This document shows positions 1 through 7,739 of a stretch of 64,000 bases of DNA, piece after piece (position 1 is the stretch's first letter; each line of letters starts with the position of its first letter). The notes under the pieces are model-generated. The model saw only the letters and a list, made by a program, of their open reading frames with translations, had not been told where the DNA came from and ran no database searches. A program made the translations under genes and the position numbers. This stretch comes from Pseudomonas alkylphenolica. GTDB taxonomy: Bacteria; Pseudomonadota; Gammaproteobacteria; Pseudomonadales; Pseudomonadaceae. The stretch spans positions 1 to 64,000 of the forward strand of contig NZ_JADUCM010000015.1 of the NCBI RefSeq assembly GCF_016009175.1, read 5' to 3'.

Positions 1-145
1 GGGGGGCTGGTGTTGGTGTCTCGTGGGTGGGGCGTGTGGGCCGATCCTCGGGGTGGGGGGCGGGGTGGCGGCGCTCGGGTGGGGGATTTTTTCTTTGGGG
101 GCCCCTGGGGTGCGCCCCCCCACTCATTTGCGAGGTGCGTTCAGA
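1..145. other. G-rich low-complexity contig end, probable artefact
   Basis: The first ~120 bases are dominated by long G runs and GT/GC mixtures on the plus strand, unlike anything else in the window. Normal-looking sequence resumes near 121, just before the stop of the permease gene. The stretch probably carries part of the permease 3' region or terminator, degraded by sequencing or assembly error. No gene can be supported here. Confidence 0.6.
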
Positions 146-1567
146 TCAGGATGCCGCGCGCGCCAGCTGAACGTCGTCAGCCTTGGGCGACAGCTTGAAC
201 ACGAAGTACAGCACCGTCAGCATGACCAGGAATGCCGGGCCGACATACAGCGCCACGCGGGTTTCCTCGAAGTAGGCCATCAAGCCGACCACCAGGATCA
301 GGAACGCCAGCGCCAGGTAGGAGCTCAGCGGCCACAACCACATGCGGTACTTGAGCGCATCGCGCTCGGCGTTGGAAAGACCGGCGCGGAACTTGAGCTG
401 TGCCAGCAGAATCATTACCCAGGTCCAGATCGCGCCGAACGTGGCGATGGCTGTCACCCAGACGAAGACTTTACCCGGCACCAGGTAGTTGGCCAGCACA
501 CCCAGCAACAGCGCCGCGATCGACAACAACAGGGCATTGCGCGGCACACCACCTTTCGAGGTGCGGGCGAAGACCGCGGGTGCCTGGCCGTTCTGCGCCA
601 GGCTGTAGAGCATGCGCCCGGTACTGAAGATACCGCCGTTGCACGACGACAGCGCCGCGGTGATCACCACGAAGTTGATGATGCCAGCCGCGGTCTTGAT
701 ACCCAGGCGCTCGAAGGTCATCACGAACGGGCTGCCCTGGCTGCCGATTTCATTCCATGGGTAGATCGACAGGATCACGAACAGCGCGCCCACGTAGAAC
801 AGCAGGATGCGCCAGAACACCGAGCCGATGGCCTGGGGAATGGTCTTTTGCGGGTTGCGGGCCTCACCGGCGGTGAGGCCGATCATTTCTACACCCAGGT
901 AGGCGAACATCACCATTTGCAACGACATCAGCACACCGGTGACGCCGTTGGGCATGAAGCCACCGTTGCTCCAGAGGTTGGAAATGCCCATCGCTACACC
1001 GTCGTTACCAAAGCCGAAGGCAATGATGCCGATGCCGCCCAGTACCATGGCGATGATGGTGACAACCTTGATCAGGGCAAACCAGAACTCGAACTCACCA
1101 AAGGCCTTGACCGCGATCAGGTTGATCGCGCCCATGCTGCCCAGGGCGGCCAGGGCCCAGATCCAGCGGGGTACCTCGGGGAACCAGATGCCCATGTAGA
1201 TGGCCACCGCGGTGATTTCCGCCACACAGGTCACCAGCCACAGGAACCAGTAGTTCCAGCCGGTGAGAAAGCCTGCCAACGGGCCGAGGTAGTCCTGGGC
1301 ATAGCGACTGAAGGAACCTGCGACCGGGTTGTGCACGGCCATTTCGCCGAGCGCGCGCATGATCACCAGGATTGCCAGGCCACCGATGATGTAGGACAGC
1401 ATGATTGCCGGACCGGCCATTTCAATGGCTTTGGCCGAGCCCAGGAACAGGCCGACACCGATACAGGCGCCCAGCGCCATCAGGCGAATATGTCGCTCGC
1501 CGAGTTCTCGTTTGAGTGGACCGCCCTGGGCGTTCTCACCATGAGAAGGATGGTTGCCGACTGGCAT
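146..1567 (-). CDS. amino acid permease, AAT family (APC superfamily)
   Basis: A 473-residue polytopic inner-membrane protein with about 12 hydrophobic segments, probably a proton-coupled amino acid importer. The first segment has the family signature GACIGVGLFLGS near residue 33. The later motif GEARNPQKTIPQAI (about residue 235) and STGRMLYSLAQNG are typical of the AAT group that includes ProY, GabP and the histidine permeases. Substrate cannot be assigned from sequence. The ATG is preceded by GAGG at a 10-base spacing. Just upstream is the catabolite-repression type motif AATAACAA (minus strand, 1592-1585). The gene is divergent from the penicillin-binding protein gene. Confidence 0.9.
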   Translation of the reverse strand: MPVGNHPSHGENAQGGPLKRELGERHIRLMALGACIGVGLFLGSAKAIEMAGPAIMLSYIIGGLAILVIMRALGEMAVHNPVAGSFSRYAQDYLGPLAGFLTGWNYWFLWLVTCVAEITAVAIYMGIWFPEVPRWIWALAALGSMGAINLIAVKAFGEFEFWFALIKVVTIIAMVLGGIGIIAFGFGNDGVAMGISNLWSNGGFMPNGVTGVLMSLQMVMFAYLGVEMIGLTAGEARNPQKTIPQAIGSVFWRILLFYVGALFVILSIYPWNEIGSQGSPFVMTFERLGIKTAAGIINFVVITAALSSCNGGIFSTGRMLYSLAQNGQAPAVFARTSKGGVPRNALLLSIAALLLGVLANYLVPGKVFVWVTAIATFGAIWTWVMILLAQLKFRAGLSNAERDALKYRMWLWPLSSYLALAFLILVVGLMAYFEETRVALYVGPAFLVMLTVLYFVFKLSPKADDVQLARAAS

Positions 1568-2006
1568 AGAAATACAACCTCATTTTGTTATTGGATATAG
1601 ACCGTTCGTGCAGGCCTGGTACCGCCGATAGGCTGAATACGCTGCCTTGCCGGGAGCCACCTCGTGAGCGGTCCCGTCTGCCGGCACGCAACATGCCGGC
1701 AAAGCGAAAGGGGCGAGCAGTATAGGAAGCCCTCTGCAGGGCATTTCACTATAAAGAGCAGGATATTTGGCGAGAAGTCTCGGCAAAAACCCTATTCACG
1801 GAGGGGCATTCCCCGTGATTTCTCCACTCCTACTTACAGGGCGGCTAACATAGCACCAAAACAGGGCATTACAACCTCAACCAAAGGCGCACAATCTCTC
1901 GGTTTTTTAGGAAGTGCCTTACAACGCCTACAAATTTTTCACCACATCCGCTCACCGTCTAAGCTTCAGACAAGCAAGACGAAAATACGAAGCCGGGCTG
2001 ATAAAT
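1568..2006. other. divergent intergenic region, permease / penicillin-binding protein
   Basis: These 439 bases separate two divergent genes and should hold both promoters. I see no confident sigma-70 pair. They contain a perfect inverted repeat, TGCCGGCA at 1679-1686 and 1694-1701 with a 7-base gap, which would form a hairpin in the leader of the permease mRNA. No additional gene is supported. Confidence 0.5.
1585..1592 (-). promoter_or_regulatory. AANAANAA motif (possible Crc/Hfq site) before permease RBS
   Basis: Read on the minus strand the sequence is AATAACAA, an exact fit to the AANAANAA element recognised by Hfq with Crc in pseudomonads. It lies a few bases 5' of the GAGG ribosome binding site of the amino acid permease, the usual place for translational repression. 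Confidence 0.5.
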
Positions 2007-5000
2007 ATGGGCGCATTGTGGCAATCGGAACCAACGAGTAAGGAAGCTCCCCCTGAATCCCTTGAAGAATCACCCTTGCCGAAAAGCCCCCGCCAGCGTC
2101 ATCTGTGGTGGCGGCTGGTCTGGCTGGTGCTGCTGCTCGCCCTGATCGCGCTGGGAATTGCCATCGCCAACGAAATGCATACCTCGCGCCTGCAATCGCG
2201 CGAGCTCAGCCAATACGCCTCGACACTCACCTACTCGCTACAGCCCGGGCCCAGCGACGCCATCCTTTACCCGGGCGACGGCCCCTTCGACAAGCGCCTG
2301 GGCTACAGCGCCCTGGGTGAGTTTTTGCCACGCCTGCTCAAGCGCGATTACGTGGTCAGTGAACAGGTGCATTTCTCCCCGGCCTTGATGACCTACACCG
2401 AGCGCGGCTTCTTTGTGCCGTACAAAGAGAAAATCCAGGCGGGGCTGTCGATCACCGACTGTAAGGGCGATGTGCTCTACCAGTACCACTACCCGCAGTT
2501 CCTCTACCCGGATTTCGATTCGATCCCGCCGGTCATCGTCAACAGCCTGCTGTTCATCGAGAACCGCGACCTGCTCGACCCCAACGACCCCAATGCCAAC
2601 CCGGCGGTGGACTGGCCGCGCTTTGCCAAGGCAGCCTACAGCCAGGTGGCCAAATACCTGGCCCTGCCCGGCCAGTCTGCCGGCGGCAGTACCCTGGCCA
2701 CCCAGCTGGAAAAGTACCGCCACTCGCCGGATGGCCTGACGGTTTCCGGCGGCGAGAAGATCCGCCAGATGATTTCCGCCAGCGTGCGCGCCTATCAAGG
2801 TGGGCCAAACACCCTGGAAGCACGCCAGCGCATTGTGCGTGACTACCTCAACAGCGTGCCGCTCTCGGCCGTACCCGGGCACGGCGAGGTTCACGGCATG
2901 GCCGAAGGTTTGCGGGTCTGGTACGGCGCCGACTTTGCGCAAGTCAACCAGGCCCTGGCGTCGACCGCCACCGACCCGCAAAGCATGGCGGCTCGCGGAT
3001 TGGCGTTGCGTCAGGTGCTGTCGTTGATGATCGCCCAGCGCCGCCCTTCGCATTTTCTGTCAAAAGGACGCAACGAGCTGGCCGACCTGACCGACAGCCA
3101 CATACGCGTCCTGGCCGCCAGCAACATCGTCGACCAGCCGCTGGCCGATGCGGCCCTGGCCAGCAAAGCGACCTTCCGCGACTGGGTGGCCCAGCCGACG
3201 ATCCAGCCGATCGTCACCAACAAGGGCATCAGCGTTGCCCGCAGCCGCTTGTCCCTGGCCCTGGCACGACCGCTGTATGACCTCGACCGCCTGGACCTGT
3301 CGGCCACCAGCACCTTGCAGTCCGACCTGCAGGGCCAGGTCAGCCAGTACCTCAAGGACCTCGCCGACCCGGCGATTGCGGAAAAACTCGGGTTGTTCGG
3401 TGAACGCCTGCTGACGCCGACCAGCACTACCCAGGTGCGCTACAGCTTCACCTTGCTGGAACGCACCGCCAACGGCTCACGGGTAAGGGTACAAACCGAC
3501 AGCACCGACCAGCCGTTCGACATCAACGAAGGCAGCAAGCTGGAACTGGGCTCCACCGCCAAATTGCGGGTGCTGACCAGTTACCTGGAGATCATTGCCG
3601 AGCTGCATGACAAATACGCCGATACTCCGGCCGCCGACCTCAAGAAGGTCCCGGTTGCCGAGCTCGACTTCATCACCCGCTGGTCAATCGACTACCTGAT
3701 CCAGAACAAGGATCGCAACATCACCGCAATGCTCGATGCCGCGCTCAATCGCAAGTATTCGGCCAGCCCCGGCGAAGCCTTCTTCACCGGCGGCGGCATG
3801 CATGTGTTCAACAACTTCCGCAAAGAAGACAACAACCGTATCCCGACCCTCAAGGACGCCTTGCGCGAGTCGATCAACCTGCCCTTTATCCGCCTGATGC
3901 GCGACCTGGTGCGTTACAGCACCTATCAGGCGCCGGGCAACAGCGCCAGCCTGCTCAAGGACGATGCCGAGCCACGTCGCCAGGAATACCTGGCACGCTT
4001 TGCCGACAAGGAAGGCACCGACTACCTGCGCAGGTTCTGGAAAAAATACCAGCGCAAATCGTCGCAAGAACGCCTGGATACGTTCCTTGATGGCTTGCGC
4101 GTCACACCGATGCGACTGGCGGCCGTACACCGCTACCTGTTTCCCGAAGCCGATCAGGCCACCTTCAATGCCTTCGTTCGCGCCCACATGAAAAAGGAGC
4201 TGCAGGAAACCAAGCGTGCCCCGACCAAACAGGACGCCGTGACCGACAAGCGCCTGGATGACATGTACTTTGCCTACGGTCCGGGCAACTACGACTTGCC
4301 CGATCAGGGTTATATCGCCAAGGTCCACCCGCTGGACCTGTGGCTGCTGGGTTATCTGCTGAAAAACCCCACAGCCAGTTTCCAGGACGCAACCCAGGCC
4401 AGCGAGTTCGAACGCCAGGAGGTCTACAGCTGGCTGTTCAAGAGCCGGCACAAAGGCGCCCGCGACAGTCGCATCCGCACCCTGGTGGAAATCGAAGCCT
4501 TCCTGGATATCCACCGGCGCTGGAAGCGCGTCGGTTATCCGTTCGATCACCTGGTGCCCTCACTGGCCACCGCTATCGGCAGCTCGGGCGATCGCCCGGC
4601 GGCCCTGGCCGAATTGATCGGCATCATTCAGAACGACGGTATTCGCCTGCCGGTCTTGCGTATCGACACCCTGCACTTTGCCGCCGACACGCCTTATGAA
4701 ACGCGCCTGGCGGGAGACCCCGACCTGGGCCAGCGGGTATTGTCGGTGGAAGTTGCACGGGCGCTGCGTGGTGCACTTTCGCAAGTGGTCGATGCCGGGA
4801 CGGCGCGGCGCGTGTCCGGCAGTTTCAAACTCAACGACGGCACCCCGATGGTCATGGGCGGCAAGACCGGTACCGGCGACAACCGCATTGAAAGTTTTGG
4901 TGCCGGTGGCCGGTTGATCGGGTCGCGGGCGCTGAACCGGACTGCAACCTTCGTGTTCTTCCTGGGCGACAACCACTTCGGCACCCTCACCGCCTTCGTG

Positions 5001-5141
5001 CCGGGACGCGCCGCCGAAGCCTTCAAGTTCACCTCGGCCTTGCCGGTGCAAGTGCTCAAGGGTATGGCACCGATCCTCACGCCGTATCTGCAACCAGGCA
5101 CCCATACCCTGTGCAAGGCACCGCAAGTGGCGCAAAAGTAG
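2007..5141 (+). CDS. divergent class A penicillin-binding protein (GT51 + transpeptidase)
   Basis: About 1044 residues from the ATG at 2007. An in-frame GTG at 1914 would add 31 unlikely residues before the acidic/proline-rich start and the single N-terminal membrane anchor (residues ~32-55). A GT51-like domain follows: a motif 1 equivalent with Glu near residue 185 (IENRDLL), motif 2 GGSTLATQL near 225, and a motif 3 equivalent EKIRQ near 250 where families usually have RKxxE. The C-terminal transpeptidase has STAK (SxxK, Ser ~516), SIN (SxN, ~622) and KTGT (~953). It is longer than PBP1a/1b and carries large inserts between motifs. The likely role is periplasmic peptidoglycan synthesis or remodelling. 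The altered motif 3 makes glycosyltransferase activity uncertain. Confidence 0.8.
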   Translation: MGALWQSEPTSKEAPPESLEESPLPKSPRQRHLWWRLVWLVLLLALIALGIAIANEMHTSRLQSRELSQYASTLTYSLQPGPSDAILYPGDGPFDKRLGYSALGEFLPRLLKRDYVVSEQVHFSPALMTYTERGFFVPYKEKIQAGLSITDCKGDVLYQYHYPQFLYPDFDSIPPVIVNSLLFIENRDLLDPNDPNANPAVDWPRFAKAAYSQVAKYLALPGQSAGGSTLATQLEKYRHSPDGLTVSGGEKIRQMISASVRAYQGGPNTLEARQRIVRDYLNSVPLSAVPGHGEVHGMAEGLRVWYGADFAQVNQALASTATDPQSMAARGLALRQVLSLMIAQRRPSHFLSKGRNELADLTDSHIRVLAASNIVDQPLADAALASKATFRDWVAQPTIQPIVTNKGISVARSRLSLALARPLYDLDRLDLSATSTLQSDLQGQVSQYLKDLADPAIAEKLGLFGERLLTPTSTTQVRYSFTLLERTANGSRVRVQTDSTDQPFDINEGSKLELGSTAKLRVLTSYLEIIAELHDKYADTPAADLKKVPVAELDFITRWSIDYLIQNKDRNITAMLDAALNRKYSASPGEAFFTGGGMHVFNNFRKEDNNRIPTLKDALRESINLPFIRLMRDLVRYSTYQAPGNSASLLKDDAEPRRQEYLARFADKEGTDYLRRFWKKYQRKSSQERLDTFLDGLRVTPMRLAAVHRYLFPEADQATFNAFVRAHMKKELQETKRAPTKQDAVTDKRLDDMYFAYGPGNYDLPDQGYIAKVHPLDLWLLGYLLKNPTASFQDATQASEFERQEVYSWLFKSRHKGARDSRIRTLVEIEAFLDIHRRWKRVGYPFDHLVPSLATAIGSSGDRPAALAELIGIIQNDGIRLPVLRIDTLHFAADTPYETRLAGDPDLGQRVLSVEVARALRGALSQVVDAGTARRVSGSFKLNDGTPMVMGGKTGTGDNRIESFGAGGRLIGSRALNRTATFVFFLGDNHFGTLTAFVPGRAAEAFKFTSALPVQVLKGMAPILTPYLQPGTHTLCKAPQVAQK

Positions 5142-5151
5142 CCCTTTCAGC

Positions 5152-5190
5152 AGGCAGGTTCAGGCGGATATCCGACGTCTGAGCCTGCCT
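5152..5190 (+). terminator. hairpin downstream of penicillin-binding protein gene
   Basis: Twelve-base arms at 5152-5163 and 5179-5190 pair with one G-T wobble, starting 10 bases after the stop codon. There is no clear T-run, so this is a 3'-end hairpin or weak terminator rather than a textbook rho-independent one. Confidence 0.45.
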
Positions 5191-5226
5191 TCCCGCTGCG
5201 ACCATTCATCACCTCCTCCCGTTTCA

Positions 5227-5241
5227 TGAGAATAATTCTCA
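5227..5241. promoter_or_regulatory. Fur-like palindrome upstream of padR-yqjH
   Basis: The 15-base sequence TGAGAATAATTCTCA is a perfect palindrome about a central base and fits the 7-1-7 form of a Fur box. It lies 70 bases before padR. Ferric reductases of the YqjH type are known to be iron-regulated, which supports Fur control of this operon. Confidence 0.65.
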
Positions 5242-5257
5242 CGCTCATGCTTGCTTT

Positions 5258-5288
5258 AAGATATATCTTGAGTAGTATCTGAAGATAC
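5258..5288. promoter_or_regulatory. two palindromes, candidate PadR/YqjI operators
   Basis: AAGATATATCTT at 5258-5269 is a perfect 12-base palindrome. GTATCT-GA-AGATAC at 5275-5288 is a second inverted repeat 17 bases on. They sit between the Fur-like box and the padR start at 5312, where an autoregulating PadR-family repressor would bind. Confidence 0.55.
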
Positions 5289-5311
5289 ATCTAACGCAAC
5301 GGGAGACCTCC

Positions 5312-5890
5312 ATGCGTGAACATCACCCCCACCACCCTCACCGTGACCCTGGCGAACGCCATGACGGTTTCGAGCGCCGCCATAACCGCGAACGCGGCGA
5401 CCGCGGCCCACGGGTCTTTGCCCCCGGCGACCTGAAACTGCTGTTGTTGTCGATGCTCGCCGAGCAGCCGTGCCATGGCTACGACCTGATCCGCCAGATC
5501 GAAAGCCTGTTCGGCGGCCACTACAGCCCAAGTCCAGGCGTGATTTATCCGACGTTGACCTTCCTTGAAGAGAGCGACCTGATCGTCAGCCAGCCCCATG
5601 GCAGCAAGAAGCGCTATAGCGTCACCCCGGCCGGCCTTGAGTCGCTGGCCGAACAGGCCGTCGCCCTGGATGGCGTGCGCATGCGCATTGAAGTGAGCAA
5701 GCGCTCGCTGGTCGGGCACGACCGCCCGCAAGAAATCCACGAAGCGATCCACAACCTGCGCCATGCCTTGCAAATGCACAGCGGTCGCTGGAACCCGCAG
5801 GAGATCGAGCGCGTCCGTACCCTGATCAACAACACCGCCAAAGCCATCGTCGCCGGCCCCACAGCAACCCCCACGGAGCATGCCGAATGA
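5312..5890 (+). CDS. yqjI: PadR-family transcriptional regulator (YqjI-like)
   Basis: A 192-residue protein with a His/Arg-rich N-terminal tail (HHPHHPHR at residues 4-11, more His and Arg up to residue 35). A PadR winged-helix domain follows (residues ~40-115, with LLLLSMLAEQPCHGYDLI and the GVIYPTL recognition region), then a C-terminal dimerisation helix. The His-rich extension matches E. coli YqjI, a metal-responsive (nickel) repressor of itself and yqjH. Its stop overlaps the start of the ferric reductase gene by 4 bases, so the two are translated together. Fur-like and PadR-type palindromes lie upstream. By context it regulates iron release from siderophores; its metal specificity is inferred. 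Confidence 0.85.
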   Translation: MREHHPHHPHRDPGERHDGFERRHNRERGDRGPRVFAPGDLKLLLLSMLAEQPCHGYDLIRQIESLFGGHYSPSPGVIYPTLTFLEESDLIVSQPHGSKKRYSVTPAGLESLAEQAVALDGVRMRIEVSKRSLVGHDRPQEIHEAIHNLRHALQMHSGRWNPQEIERVRTLINNTAKAIVAGPTATPTEHAE

Positions 5891-6657
5891 GTGTCAACGA
5901 CAACGCCTCGATTCACCGCGTCAGCCACGAGATCAAACGCCGCCGCCTGCAAGTGCTGCGCGTTACCGACCTGACCCCGCGCATGCGCCGCATCACCCTC
6001 GGCGGTGAGCAGCTCGAGGGCTTCATCAGCATCGGCAGCGACGACCACATCAAACTGCTGTTCGCCTGCTCGCCTGAAGAGCAGGCCGCACTGGACGGCT
6101 TTGAAATGGGCAACGAGGGCGTACGCCCGACCATGCGCGAATACACCCCACGCCGGGTAGACCTGGCGGCCGGTGAGCTGGACATCGACTTCGTCTTGCA
6201 CGGTGATGGCCCTGCTTCGACCTGGGCCGCTCAGGCGCAAACCGGACAGTTCCTCAACATAGCCGGCCCGCGTAGCTCGATGGTGGTGCCGGATATCTTC
6301 GACAGCTACCTGCTGGTCGGTGATGAGACGGCGATCCCGGCCATCGCCCGGCGCCTGGAAGAGCTACCGGCCACACGCAAGGTGCTGGCAGTCATCGAGA
6401 TCGAAGATGCCCAGGAGCAACAACCCCTGGCCACTCAGGCGCAACTGGAAGTGATCTGGGTGCCGCGTCATCAGCAGGATCTGCTGGCGGTGGTGAAAGA
6501 CCTGACGTTGCCTGAAGGTCAGCTGTACGCCTGGGTCGCCCTGGAAAAAGCCCTGACGCGTAAGACCAAACGCCTGTTGATCGATGAAAAAGGCGTCAAC
6601 GAAGACTTGATCAAGGCCGCCGCCTACTGGCGCCTCGACCCGCACGACGACGAGTGA
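5887..6657 (+). CDS. yqjH: siderophore-interacting protein, NAD(P)H-dependent ferric-chelate reductase (YqjH/ViuB family)
   Basis: 256 residues. The N-terminal half is the FAD-binding ferredoxin-reductase-like domain (TPRMRRITLGG, then MREYTPRR, the FAD-binding RxYT element near residue 85). The C-terminal half is the SIP domain (LVGDETAIPAIARRLEEL at ~140-158, the nucleotide-binding region). Family members reduce ferric siderophores in the cytoplasm to release iron. The gene begins within the stop of padR (ATGA overlap), and the pair reproduces the E. coli yqjI/yqjH partnership in a single operon. Confidence 0.88.
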   Translation: MSVNDNASIHRVSHEIKRRRLQVLRVTDLTPRMRRITLGGEQLEGFISIGSDDHIKLLFACSPEEQAALDGFEMGNEGVRPTMREYTPRRVDLAAGELDIDFVLHGDGPASTWAAQAQTGQFLNIAGPRSSMVVPDIFDSYLLVGDETAIPAIARRLEELPATRKVLAVIEIEDAQEQQPLATQAQLEVIWVPRHQQDLLAVVKDLTLPEGQLYAWVALEKALTRKTKRLLIDEKGVNEDLIKAAAYWRLDPHDDE

Positions 6658-6666
6658 TCCAGCATT

Positions 6667-7320
6667 TCAGGGTTGCGTCCTGGCCTTGGCCAGGCGCCCG
6701 CCCTGCCAATGGTCCAGCGCCAGCATCACCCCACCGATGACAATGAAGCCGATCAGGATCGCCAGGGCGTTGAGAACTACCTGCGCATACCCCAGTTTGC
6801 TCACGTCGATGAACGGATAGGGATAGACCCCGATCGAATGCCCGCGCAGCAACGCAAAGGCAAAATACCCCAGCGGATACAGCAACCACAGCGCCACGTG
6901 CTTGAACCGCAAGTTGCCTTTTTCCACGCAGCACCACCAATAGGCAACGAACAGTAGCGGCATCACATCATGCAGCAACTCATCGGCCAGCCACTGCCAG
7001 CCTTGCGGATGCCACAGGTGACGTAACAACAGGCTGTAGGCCAGGCCAACCAGAATGATGCTGGCAGCGATCCCCGAACTGACGGCCGGGGCGAGGAAAA
7101 AGCGCCGCGCTGCAGACGCCCTGCCGAAAGCCGCCTGGCTGAGCACCACCGCCACCAGGGTATTAGTCAACACCGTGAAGTAGCTGAAGAAATTGATCAG
7201 GCCGCCGATCAGGCTGGCCTGCTCCTGCCAACGCGCGAAAAATACCAGCAGCATCTGGATGGCCAGCGCGCTCCAGCCCAGACAGGCCGCCAGGCCGATC
7301 ACGACCTCGCGCCGGGCCAT
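6667..7320 (-). CDS. Pr6Pr family membrane protein, unknown function
   Basis: 217 residues with about six hydrophobic segments and few soluble loops. Segments such as FSYFTVLTNTLVAVVL near residue 47 and YPYPFIDVSKLGYAQV near the C-terminus are typical of the Pr6Pr membrane family. No catalytic or transport function can be assigned. It is convergent with yqjH (9-base gap) and lies 4 bases downstream of the VF530 gene on the same strand, so those two are probably co-transcribed. Confidence 0.75.
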   Translation of the reverse strand: MARREVVIGLAACLGWSALAIQMLLVFFARWQEQASLIGGLINFFSYFTVLTNTLVAVVLSQAAFGRASAARRFFLAPAVSSGIAASIILVGLAYSLLLRHLWHPQGWQWLADELLHDVMPLLFVAYWWCCVEKGNLRFKHVALWLLYPLGYFAFALLRGHSIGVYPYPFIDVSKLGYAQVVLNALAILIGFIVIGGVMLALDHWQGGRLAKARTQP

Positions 7321-7324
7321 GGGC

Positions 7325-7546
7325 TTAGCGACCGCGCTGCAGTTTCAGGTACAAACGCTCGACTTTCTCCCGCGCCCAGGGCGTGCGGCGCAAAAAGGTC
7401 AGGCTGGACTTGATACTGGGGTCAGCTTTGAAACAGCGGATGTCGATGCGCTCGGCCAGCCCTTCCCATTGGTAGTGCGCCACCAGGGCGGTGAGGATCT
7501 GCTCCAGGGTCACGCCATGCAGCGGATTGGGGTTGGCGGTGGTCAT
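7325..7546 (-). CDS. VF530-family small DNA-binding protein
   Basis: 73 residues from the internal ATG at 7546. A longer reading to 7612 would add a leader not expected in this family. The core [16 protein letters not shown], then [19 protein letters not shown], then [15 protein letters not shown] is the VF530 signature, a compact all-helical fold named from Vibrio fischeri and proposed to bind DNA. It sits just upstream of the Pr6Pr gene on the minus strand. Its biological role is not known. Confidence 0.85.
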   Translation of the reverse strand: MTTANPNPLHGVTLEQILTALVAHYQWEGLAERIDIRCFKADPSIKSSLTFLRRTPWAREKVERLYLKLQRGR

Positions 7547-7697
7547 GCCTGTGCTCCAGCGAATCAAAGGTGCGCACCTTAGCCCAGGGTCGGGTTGCAA
7601 GTCTTCAGACATTTCAACTTTCAGGGCGCTTTCAACTGACAGTCTAGTGCGCGCAAAGGCTCTGGTCAGCGCAAGGGCGTTTAAATCGAATTGGTAA

Positions 7698-7722
7698 TGT
7701 TATATTGTATCAATACTATAAC
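7698..7722. promoter_or_regulatory. Zur-like operator before TonB-dependent receptor
   Basis: An AT-rich stretch holds GTTATA (7699-7704) and its inverse TATAAC (7717-7722). The left part, TGTTATATTGTATCA, matches the Zur-type TGTTATA-N-TATAACA palindrome at most positions. It lies 18 bases before the receptor start, so it would block transcription when zinc is plentiful. The assignment rests on sequence resemblance and the His-rich receptor downstream. Confidence 0.5.
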
Positions 7723-7739
7723 GCTGCCAAGGATCCTCG

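Noticed and set aside
23..1600. A 525-codon plus-strand open frame antisense to the permease
   Set aside because: It mirrors the permease in a GC-rich region, is Gln/His/Arg-rich with no recognisable domain, and begins in the damaged G-rich end. The minus strand carries the real gene.
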